NCBI GenBank assembly: GCA_030407005.1 | Contig: JAUDYN010000002.1 | Span: 2,914,001 to 2,978,000, forward strand | Source: Desarmillaria ectypa | Lineage: Eukaryota; Basidiomycota; Agaricomycetes; Agaricales; Physalacriaceae | Length of the DNA: 64,000 nt | Direction of reading: 5' to 3' | Part shown: one piece after another, positions 47,358 to 57,412 of the stretch | How the letters are laid out: every line of letters starts with the position of its first letter | How positions within the stretch are numbered: position 1 is the stretch's first letter | Program-made: the position numbers and the translations under genes | Notes under the pieces: generated by a model | Seen by the model: only the letters and a program-made list of their open reading frames with translations | Told to the model about the DNA's origin: nothing | Databases searched by the model: none

Positions 47358-49349
47358 ATGTATCTTTAAATGCCAGTAGTAGCTGCTACTTAGTGGGAAT
47401 GAAACTTTCTTTTTGTGCTTTTCTCGCCCGTTCTTCCAGTCGAAACAACGCAAAAACTACGGATAGTTAATTGTATTTTGAAACACGTCTCGTTCGCAAT
47501 AGTGTCGCGGCGATCCAAAATGGGACCGATTACTCACTCGATGTAAGACAATGTAAGGCTTGCTCTCTGTTCCAAGCTCGGATATCAAACCGGTTGAGCT
47601 GACCATATGGTACACATTACGGATCAAATGTCCCTCTTGACACCGTTGACGGCTGCATGTTCGTTTAAAAAGTGCAAAATGAATATTTGAGGTTTTCTTC
47701 GCATTACATTGACATCATAGCCATGTAAGCTTCACTCAAATGTTTGTCATTCCATATCTTTACCTCGTTAAATATACTTATCTCTTAATGGCAACAAGGC
47801 CTGGCATATATCAGTGTCGTGGGGTGTCACTGATAAAAATAATACAATCGGACCGGATGCGGTTGACAAGAGGCGGTCTTTTCAATTGAAGGTGCGTGAA
47901 GACGCCGTAAGAAACTTTAATTTATGCCCTATATGATCCTCAGGGCTCTATGTATAAAGTTTCTGAGCACCTGGGATCAAAAGAAAGGCAGAGAAATGAA
48001 TAAAGAGGTGGCTGAGGTCTCTCGCTCGGTCCCTTCTTTTGATCTTCAATTTTCGTGCGACAGTTGCCGGTAATAAGAATTGTCGAGTGTCGAGGAGGTT
48101 TTTGGGAGGTTTTAATAAATTATCTTGAACGGTATAGGAATTATGCGCTGGACCCCAATGCTTTTGGATGGAGAGCTGAGTGTTAAGAACCTGAATCACA
48201 CTATTACCTTGCTGGAAAGGTCTCCCCGCTCCCAGTCATTTTCTAGCCGAAACTTGTGATGGGAAAATAGACGTCAATCGGCGAGACCGGAATCTCGGCG
48301 GAAACTCTAACACGAGACTTAAGCTTATAACTGGTCATTTACAGCCACGAAAAAAAGTCTTCTACATCCGTGCAAAATGCGAGTTGGTGGCGAACCCGCC
48401 GAGCGAGCTTTTTGCCGGACTTCGTCTGTTACTGGTTAGTAACAAGCTGTCCAATTTCCGTTGTTACATGTACTGCCGGATGTTCTTGTTCAGTCCTCTC
48501 AAAACCCCTAGATAAGGAGCATCGCTCATTCCTTGCCAGTCCCAGTAAAGCCAGCAAGGTCCTGAGCACTGCAAGGCCCACATCAGGAGCAAAACCTGCT
48601 ACGTTTACTCCTCTTGAAAGTATTATGATAACCTAAAGCAAACTCATGTACACTTGATTGAATCTAAGTAGTTCAGTGCTGTTGAGATGAACTTTACTGG
48701 ATATAATTCTTGGATCACAGCCAATGAGTGATTCGGATCTCAAAAAGCCATGATCAGTACTTCAAATCCTGGTAGTAATAAGTGCTGCTCGAAAAAGACT
48801 CGCTCGGTGGCGCCAGAAGCCGCCACCAGCTCACATTTTCTCTCAGAATCTCTGGCACCTGGTGACTGCGAAGTTCGGCCGAGCAACTCCGTAAAGGAGC
48901 GTGATGGTAACAGAGGGTCACAGTGGCGAAGACTGAGCCACACCGGCTTTCGTGGGAATTTAAATGCGCTGGGTTCCACAAATAGGAATTTAGGTGACTT
49001 CGGACTTCGGGTTTAACTCAATATTCGGCAACCACGAATACTAACGTAAGTAGCAGGAGTAACTTTAAGTGCCATGAGGAACATCGGGCGCTCGTCCCGG
49101 TTATCCGATCCGAAATGTCAAATTGCTTTTTTGACATTTGAAGACTGCAACCACGGTGACCGCAAGGCGCAATACGACTGGCATTTACGGTAACTTCTAT
49201 TAGCTAGTCGTTCGTCCTGGGTCTAGGTCCAGGTGTTCCTCATCCCATTGTTCTAATGCGTCGACTCCGCTGTAGCCGGGGGAAGCCTGAGCTTCTTTTT
49301 GAACGCGTGTCCGTATAAACACCTCAAAATTGGAAGCTCCGTCCCCCCC
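47358..49349. other. 2 kb intergenic region
   Basis: No gene recognised. Frames open on both strands at 48740-49016 show no domain and mirror each other, so they are not called. The last part is the promoter of the CCCH-RBR gene. Confidence 0.45.
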
Positions 49350-52300
49350 ATGTCTGCTCCAAACTCTACAGTGTGCCGTTTTTTTTTCCAAGGAAACTGC
49401 AGGAACGGGGCTCGCTGTAGGAAACAGCATATTGGTGGAACTCCTGTAACCTTTACTATCATGATTTCGGCCCCCACGGTTTCACTTATAAAGGTCCCCA
49501 GGAAACACAGAATACAGCACATAATAATGTCGAAAGCAAACGGGCAAAGCGACGAGGTCGCGCGTCAAGAAAATCCGTGCCTCCGAATGGCGCTTGCTCT
49601 AATCAGCGCGTTCTTCCCGTTGTCGATGCGCAACCAAGCCCCAGCGCCTGGAAAGCGCCGCAAAATTGCAATCTGAAAAACGGAACACCATGTCCTGGAC
49701 ATTGTGTACAGGGAGAGCGATGCAGACTTGTCCATGATCCTGAGGTGGTCTTCCTGTTCTCTAGCACGAATCGCGATATTGATCTTGAGAACTCATTCAG
49801 GTTAGTGAAGTAGAAAACGGAACCAACGCTCCAATCGATCTGGAGCCTCGACAGGATATCCATAATCCTGGGGTATGACAAAATTACTCCAATTGCGCTT
49901 TTGCTCATTCATCAGGACAGGTCCAGAAAGTCGTCGAACTCCAAAGACGTGTCGAGATGGAAAGACTTCGATTGCTGGAGCCCGAAGGGACACGTGAGAG
50001 AGAGCTTGAAATGGAACAGACAAGATTGGCTTGTGAAGCTGAAGAACGGAAGAAACAAGAGGCGCGAAGGCGCAAGGTAGAGGAGGAGCGTCAGCGAAAG
50101 GTACAACAAAGACGGCGCAAAGAAGAGCAGGAACGTCAGCGGGAAGAGGCAAGACGACGCACAGAAGAGGCACGAAGAAGGCAAGAAGAAGAGCAACATA
50201 AAAGAGAAGAAGAAAAGCGCAAAAGGGAAGAAGAACAGCGCAAGAGAGAGGAAGAGCAACGTCGAAGAGAGGAGGAAGTAAGACAACAGCAGGAAGAGGC
50301 TCGACGGAGGAGAGAAGAGGAACGACGTCGGCGAGAGGAACAACGACATCGTCAAGAGGAAGAACAGCGGCGCATCGACCAGCAGCGTCGTGCCGCTGAT
50401 GCTCAAGTAACTATGCAACGTGTCGTCCTCGCTGGTTCGATCGTCACGTTCAGTTCGGGCCTCTCTATCGAGAACACCATCACAGGCTTTGAATCATGCA
50501 GAGTCCGCATCAAAAACATACCCTGCGATGCCCGCCAGCAAGAAATTGCAGCCTTGTTTACCCAACAGGGTCTTGATATGTCTGAGTTTCACATCGTATC
50601 TGTGAAAGACACCCCTGGGAGACGTGGGAAGAAGGAAGCAGATATCATTACGAATGCCGATGTTGCACAATCATTGGCTGTCGGTCTTGAAGGTCTCGAA
50701 TTCAGAGACGAGAGATTGGAGTTTGAAGTCGGGATGTTCAATGCACCTGGTGCCATGGGTGCTCTGACACCAAGGGACGAGAATACGCTGACAATCTCAT
50801 GTCGTGCACCTTCCGTTCGTTACGTCGTCGAATATCCTGACATAACTTTCTGTCGCACCAAGGTGGGAGAGCTCGACGGTCGTATATGTGCCGGACGACG
50901 GGTGAAGGTGGAAATGAACCAACTACCCCCGGGGTGTGTTGTGCCCAGCTTCCGACCAAATACTATCAAGATCAGCAACCTGCCTGATGTTGTCCCTCCC
51001 TCCATTGTGACTGACTTCGCCCAATCCCACTCAGTTCGCGCTCTCAAACCTCATAGCTTCGACGTCGATTCAGCGATCCGCTCTCTACAGCTGCATATCA
51101 GTCAGATAGAGGGCATCGAAATGCAGTCTTTCGACGTTACCTCCCGAGGTGATAACGAAGTTGGGGTGCTTTCAATCCGTGCCCGCTTCAATACGTGGGA
51201 TAATGCGAAAAAGGTTCACGATGCTCTCCTCGACCGACGTTTCAGTTTTATCTGCAACTCCGTGTTTTGGCTCCGAATTCCCCCTCAAGCACTTTACACC
51301 ATTACCATACCATCCGGACAGTATCGCGCCCAAGAAAACCTTTGGAAGGAGCTCCAGGAGAACATCAAAAATCGTAAAGCTTGTAACATCATTATTCGTG
51401 AGCTCAACGGCGGGAACTACCGCATCCAAGTGTCAGGAACGGTCAAGGCTGCCCTTGGTGCACTCAAAGTTCGTGTCGAAAGTTTGGCTGCTGGTGAAAA
51501 GATCGATTGTTGGCACGACCATCTAGCTTATCCTCAGGCCCAACTGGCGCAGAAGATCGCTGAGGCGGGGGCTTTTTTACGCTCGGATTCCTGGAAGCGG
51601 ACGCTCAAGTTGTACGGAGAGCCGAAGGCAGTGGGAAAAGCCAAGACAGTTGTGATAGAGGAGTTGGAGCGTCTTGCGTCTCTGGAATTTACTGTAACAT
51701 TGCGACGCCCCTCGGTGGGATATTTTGTCCGGACTGGTCTTGCAGCGATGAGAGAAGTTTTCGGTGAAGAAAATGTGGCGCTGGATATTCGCTCTGCTGT
51801 CATCACGGTAAGGGGAGGCGAGGAGGTCCGACTCCATCTTGACAATCACATAACCGAGTCTCTCAAGTCCGTCAGCGTCAATGTCGCGCCCGGATCCCAT
51901 ACATGTCCTATATGTTACGATGATGTCTCGACGCCGTTTCAATTGGTATGCGAGCATGTCTACTGCACAGGCTGTATCCGCCACTTCCTCACCTCTGCCG
52001 CCGAAACGGGAATTTTTCCGCTTGTATGCATGGGGAACGAATCAACCTGCGGAACACCCATTTCCATTCCGGTCATTCAAAAGTTCCTTCCACCGACCGC
52101 CTTCAACCGCCTTCTAGAAACCGTTTTCACGTCGTATGTTGACAGACATCCACAGGAGTTCAGGTACTGTAAGACACCGGATTGTACGCAGATATACCGC
52201 AGGTCAGAAGTGGTGTCTGTTTTACGATGCCCATCTTGCTTCTCCGAGATATGTTCATCGTGTGGTGAGGATTCGCATGAAATATTGAACTGTGAAGATG

Positions 52301-53046
52301 CTCGCATTCATAATAACCCGGCGGAGCAGGAACGAATGAGCGAGGAATGGCTTTTGCAGCAACGTGGTATCAAGAAATGTCCAACCTGCTCACGCTTTCT
52401 AGAGAAGACGGAAGGATGCAATCATATGACGTGCCCGTCCGTGTCCAATCCTTCTATTTAGTCGTTGAAACTGAGTAGCTTTTCTAGATGCGGAGCTCAT
52501 ATTTGTTGGCGTTGCATGGGAGTTTTTGATGCAAACCAAATCTACGATCATATGAATACCGCGCATGGAGGTATATATGGTGACGAGCCTGCTCCAACCC
52601 CGCCTCAACCTCAAGTTACTGTACCCCAGCACCAAAACCCAGATGTAGACGCTTTTCAAGGCATCGATTACCTCGAACAGGTTCGGCTGTTTAACGAGGC
52701 GGAAGCTCGCCGCATGGCACAAGAGCAATATGATCAAGATAGAAGAGAGCGAGATGGAATTGCTGCTCTTCATGCAAGGGTTATGGAACGACAGAGGCAG
52801 GAAGAGGCAGACCGGGAACGGCAGCTGAGGCTGGAGCGAGAAGCCCAGTGGAGGAGGCAACAAGCTGAGCTCCAAAGAAGGGAGCAGGAAGAAGCCAATC
52901 GCTTGTATCGAGAGCAGATCAACCGATGGCGCACAGCCAGGAATGAAGAAGTCCGACAAACTACTCAAGGGCGACAAACTCTCTGGCAACAGCAGCTTCC
53001 TAAGCCAGTACGAAAAGACCAAGGATCGTGGTGCGTAGTGATGTGA
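49350..53046 (+). CDS. CCCH zinc-finger RBR-type E3 ubiquitin ligase
   Basis: RBR ligases take ubiquitin onto a catalytic Cys in RING2 before passing it on. The ATG at 49350 opens with a CCCH finger (CRFFFQGNCRNGARCRKQH). A second Cys-rich motif is CPGHCVQGERCRLVHD (about 49690-49735). A long Arg/Glu-rich charged coiled coil follows (about 49970-50400). Next is a region with nucleic-acid-binding-like segments (CRVRIKNIPCDARQQEIAAL). The RBR unit begins with RING1 CPICYDDVSTPFQLVCEHVY (from 51904), continues with an IBR (about 52150-52320), and ends with RING2 KKCPTCSRFLEKTEGCNHMT, whose catalytic Cys is in EGC. A 51-nt intron (52437-52487) splits RING2. A second charged coil ends the protein at 53046. 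Introns near 49430 and 49750 are less sure. Confidence 0.85.
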
Positions 53047-54470
53047 TTGGAGAGTCAAATACCCTTGTGTAGGGTGTAAATCGGAGGCCACGGTGATGTA
53101 CTAATGCTCTCGTTCTTGCTATGAATACGACTTTGTAACTGATTCAATGTGCTTATCTAATGCGTTCGATGGGATAGTGGGAACACAACAAAGTGAATAG
53201 GGGCGTCGTCGGAACCAATTACTACCTGCTCTCACTCGAATCGACCTTACGAAATTTTACCCAGCATACGAACCAAGTCGAGACATCGTAAAAATATCAA
53301 ATCAGTAGAAGACAGAACACATGAACTCTTCGCCACATCACTCCTCGATGTCCTGTCGAGTCCGAGTCGCACCTTACGCGTATATCATCTCACTCATCCT
53401 CATTATCTTCATGCTCAGTTTTTCACTACCACGCCTTTCATTAAAGTCTCGGGTGTGGGTAGTGCTGTACGTGGTGATTACCCAGGTCGCATTAGGGTGG
53501 CGCATATTCGTGAGCGGCAGGAGGAAACTGGCATGAAAAGGACTCTGCAGGGCAACCTGACAACATATACACGAAATCTCACGAGGATGAAGTACTGGAT
53601 CAGCATTCAATATTCTTGTTACAATTTTTGAGGTAAAGAAGGAGTGTTCTTGTTCCCCAGCGTTCGAGAGCTCGAAATGTTTTCTGTGCCTCGGTCGTCA
53701 CCATAATTAATGGACTAATGTATCCAGGAAATGGATGATTGGGGTACTGCGGGCTGCTCGTCGTGGCCTTCTAGCACGTCTGAGACATGCAGGAAAACTA
53801 TCAGGCAAACAAAACAAATGGCCAGCGGGTGTGCATAAGCCTCCTGAGTTCATGTAGTGATGGAGTCACCGCCTAACCAATGAGACAAGCACTATCGCGA
53901 AGCTGATATTTGACCCTTGCCCCCGTAGAAGTAGTGAAGGTGACGATCAGATGGAGTGGAGAGTGAGCATCAGCGACCGCTGGCTATTAATCTTTCTGCA
54001 TAATCTACCTGAAGACTCGGAAAAGTTTGGACTGCGGACGTAGCAAATGCTGAGAAAGTCCGCTGAAGGACAGATTTGAACAAACAAAAAAAGTATGCAA
54101 TAAAGAGATTTAAAGGCGAGGAGCACGACATTATCTCTTCCATGAGATTCGCGTCAAAATCGGAGGTACGTCTGAATTATCTTTGCTTTGTGTCACATCT
54201 TCCTCGACTCGATGGGATAAACAGCCTAAGATATACGGTAGTCATAGACCAGAGCGTAGGAAGCATCGCCCATTGCTGAAAATTTTATCAACTTTTCTTC
54301 GCTGACTTGATTTTCTGTCATTCCTCCAAGAGCATTCTTAATTACCCGACAATCTCTCTCAAGATAACCATTAAGGCGACACCTTGTTTCTGTATTCGCA
54401 ACGCTGAATTACAAGTGAGTGCTATATGAAGAATGAACAAGTCATGCCTCATGGGCAACATGAATACGAC
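53047..54470. other. Intergenic region after the RBR gene
   Basis: Apart from the small membrane-type frame at 53321-53536 (listed separately), nothing coding was recognised. Confidence 0.45.
53321..53536 (+). CDS. Candidate 71-residue two-helix membrane protein
   Basis: An ATG at 53321 opens a 71-codon frame with two hydrophobic stretches, AYIISLILIIFMLSFSLPRL and VWVVLYVVITQVALGW, and a basic C-terminus (SGRRKLA). The opposite strand is also partly open. It has no known family and no intron, so it is only a candidate small gene. Confidence 0.3.
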   Translation: MNSSPHHSSMSCRVRVAPYAYIISLILIIFMLSFSLPRLSLKSRVWVVLYVVITQVALGWRIFVSGRRKLA

Positions 54471-56080
54471 CTACGTCACAGTGACAATCTCGCCTTTCCC
54501 ATCCTTCAGTATGATCAGTTCGCACTCAATCTTCTCCCCAGTGTCAAGACACACGATGTCTGTGGGATCAATGGGATTTGTTTGTATCTGTCGACGTTCA
54601 AAAAACGATCTCCCAAGTACAACGTCGAAGTGCGGTTCTTCTGAGAGGTACACGGTTATGAGGGTCACGGTTTTTGTAGGTTCTTTGTTATCAGAAGAAT
54701 CTTTCTTCTTGACGCTATTCAATTTAGACGAAGTAGGCACGGGTGGAGGGGGTGGAGCATTCGGGTGATTAGACACGGCGGAAGATGGCGTAAGCGTTAT
54801 AGGCCAAGTGCCAATATTCACAAGCCCGCCGTATCCGTAATGCCCAGGTGCAGCATCTTGAGGGATGAAACCATGAGCCTTTGCAAACTCCCGAGAAATG
54901 TAGACATGTCGGTATCCAGACTTCAGTAGCATGCGCACTGAACTTGGTTCTCAGTACAAAGAATATTCAAATTTTATATCATTGGACGTACCATTTTTCA
55001 CAGGGCCAATACTTCCCATGACGGTTCGAACTCCATTTGCACTGTGAAATTTCTCAAATTCACGTTTAAATTTGGGCACACTACTGTCTTCGTCGCTCAG
55101 CGTAGATTTGTTCGTGCGCTTGCTGCCTTTGGTCTTGCGAGACTTTGTGCTGTGTGGGCGTGGCGATGGGCTCTTTCGAGGAGGAATGTGAGAGGGATGG
55201 AAGAGGTAATATGCCGCGTTTCGGTACGCCGGCGGAGCAGGAATGGGTTGTAAGGGATTGTGGAGATAAAGAGTAGGCGTTGGCGTCTTATTGATTGTTA
55301 TTGAGGGTACTGCCATTGAAGTCGAAGCTTCTTGGTTGTCCAAAACCTGCTGCTGACGCCAAACGAAAATGGTATAATCGGAATCTACGTCGTCCAGAAT
55401 GAGCGAGCGATGTTGGTCCTCAGGTGGTTCTACTGACCATCGTCAAGGTTCCAGATGGATTCATTGAACTCGTATTTGAGCCAGCCAGGTCCAACACGGC
55501 TGCCATGATAGGCAGTATGGGCCTTTCTGCTGAGCTTGTCGTAAAGAACTTGCAGAGATTCCTGGGTTACTATGAGATGTATGTCAGGACATGTTGAAGA
55601 AATGGCCGCTTTTACTTGCTGGAGTGAACGATGGCGAAGGATTCCGAAGGAGTATGAACGTTGATGATGGATGGTGGCAACGCCATACCGCAGCCAGGTG
55701 GTGGTCCGAGTTGAACTTGCTGTACGGATCGGGTCGAGATCGAAGACTTACCTCGGTCTAAGTATACTGCGCAATTTATCTCATCTCATCATTACACGGC
55801 ACAGTTCTCAAGGATACAGGTAACTGCACTACGAAACCCAACCTTCACTACCATCCAGTCAACCTCCAATTCGAGCTGCTTGGCGTGTCGAGGCAGTAGA
55901 TCCCCAGTACGATCTTCGACGGCCCATATGCAATGACCATAGAGGCGGGTGAGCCATATACCATCGTCACTGTTTTTATCTTGTTAACTAGAATGAGGTT
56001 TACAGTGCCCTATGAGTCCATTGTATCCAGCTGGTATCTATTAGTAATGATAGCCAGCAAGCCGCACTTGTATATCTAAG
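54471..56080 (-). CDS. Retropepsin-fold-like protein lacking the catalytic Asp, function unknown
   Basis: The C-terminal part resembles the retroelement/Ddi1 aspartic-protease fold. It has a first strand VRMLLKSGYRHVYISREFAK, where proteases of this type have a D-[ST]-G triad, then GYGGLVNIGTWPITLT, and a late FDVVLGRSFFERRQIQ segment. The triad position reads Lys-Ser-Gly (about 54915-54923). A 54-nt intron joins GPVKN to VRMLL, and a 53-nt intron joins WNLDD to SDYTIFVWRQQQ. Upstream exons encode LRYGVATIHHQRSYSFGILR and HTAYHGSRVGPGWLKYEFNE. Further upstream exons encode GHCIWAVEDRTGDLLPRHAK and WIQWTHRALDDG (about 56005-56030). A basic Lys/Ser/Arg linker lies between. The start codon and first introns were not resolved. 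No gag, reverse transcriptase or LTRs flank it, so it behaves like a host gene. Confidence 0.6.
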
Positions 56081-56305
56081 TATGAATTCCTCAAGCGAAG
56101 TGACGGAATAATTCAATGTTCAATTAGTTGCAAGGTAGTGGTGGGATGAGATGTGATATTGGTCTACAGCTAGGATAGCAAACGACTGATGACCTTGGAT
56201 TCAACGACCGTCGATACATTAGACCACGGCTTGGTCCCAATTATGATGATCTTTGCCTTGAAGCACGAGTCAACTGTAAGTGAAACGCGATAAGGTAAGA
56301 AATAG

Positions 56306-57222
56306 TCAAAATTCAAAGAACGCTGTACCCACTCTTCTTCGTTTCTTTCGCCTAGACAACATATATCAGAATAAAGACAACACGGTCAGATGAAAAAGCC
56401 TCACTTATGTTTCTTCATCTTCTTTCGTCTTTTCCTCTTAACGCTGTCCATAAAAATGTCTCTCCAGACTTTCCTTATCTCCCGTTGCGAGCCGATTCGA
56501 TCCGGTTGTGCATTTACATCCAAACCCAGACGCTTAAGCGTATTCTCCCATGCAACTGCACTGCCCGCCTGAGACAACGTTAACGCACGAGTCAGTTGGC
56601 GCGCGGCATCAGCGTCCGCATCAGCCACAGCCTCCATGGACTCTGCCCCGGGTGATCGTGCTTCAGACCCATTCGCAGCAGCAACTCCTTCCGTTGGGTG
56701 AAGCGGCCCCATCCTCGGTGCAGTCTGCAAAATCGAAGCAGGGTCCGAGAGCAAAAGAAGTGGTCGATGAAGAGAGAAAAACTGATGAAGCTTGAAGTCT
56801 CGCGACTCTATCATCGGATGCTGATGGCTGGATTCGTAAAGAGAAAATGGTCGAGACGGTTCCTCGCATGGCCCTGTAGGAGATGTTGGTGAGCTTCCGT
56901 CATCAGAAGACGACGACGCGGTCCGGGTAGTGGAAGGATCCTCCGTATCCGCTGCCTTCACAATCTGAGCACTTCTACCTGATACATCTTCTCCTTGTGC
57001 AGTCTGAACTACTTCACTGGCTGCCTCTCCCACTGAAGATCCAGATTCAACAGCACCTCGAGTCCCTCTGTTGCTCTTCTTTGCAACGCCACCTGCTACG
57101 ACAGTTTTCGTCGGTCTCGCAGAGTTGAAATATCGCCCACCGCCGGGCTTCGATGAGAAGAACGAGGAGTAGCCTCTCCTCGCAGCCGGTAGAGGCTGGA
57201 GAAAGCGAGCTAGTGAAGACAT
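56306..57222 (-). CDS. COX24: Mitochondrial small-subunit ribosomal protein mS38 (Cox24-like)
   Basis: mS38/Cox24 is a basic mitoribosomal protein needed for mitochondrial translation. The ATG at 57222 starts MSSLARFLQPLPAARRGYSS, a plausible mitochondrial targeting sequence. A Ser/Ala-rich middle follows. The conserved C-terminal block is WRDIFMDSVKRKRRKKMKKH. The frame seems to stop there, but a 53-nt intron (56352-56404, GTGAGG...GTCTAG) continues it into KRKKRRRVGTAFFEF, with the stop at 56306-56308. This completes the typical basic end of the family. The spliced length is 287 residues. The basic C-terminal block is the main evidence; the middle region is not conserved. It is divergent from the dynamin-like gene. 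Confidence 0.78.
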
Positions 57223-57412
57223 ACGTCTGCTAGCAGCACTACGATAATAGCCAAGAACAGAAAGGGCAAGATTTCAAAACGGGTCTGCCCTCTAGACGGC
57301 GATGGTAAACAAATCCACGTGATAGTGGCTATGCAGCCAGCCGCGACCCACAACAAAATTTCAAGTTCAAGTAGTTCCCCAGATTCCCATATCCACATCT
57401 AATCCTTCAACA
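57223..57412. promoter_or_regulatory. 190-bp bidirectional promoter (mS38 / dynamin-like)
   Basis: Start codons at 57222 (minus) and 57413 (plus) face away from each other over 190 bp. No TATA box is seen. Confidence 0.55.

Noticed and set aside
48740..49016. Open frames on both strands
   Set aside because: They mirror each other, have no domain and no conserved pattern.
55375..55445. Apparent +1 frameshift before the Gln/Arg segment WRQQQ in the retropepsin-like gene
   Set aside because: A 53-nt intron (GTCAGT...CGTAG) joins WNLDD to SDYTIFVWRQQQ in frame.
56170..56375. A short spliced frame starting MLSRRKKRRRV, seemingly the first exon of another gene
   Set aside because: The same bases are the last exon of the mS38 gene in another frame, and the mS38 reading gives the family's expected basic tail.
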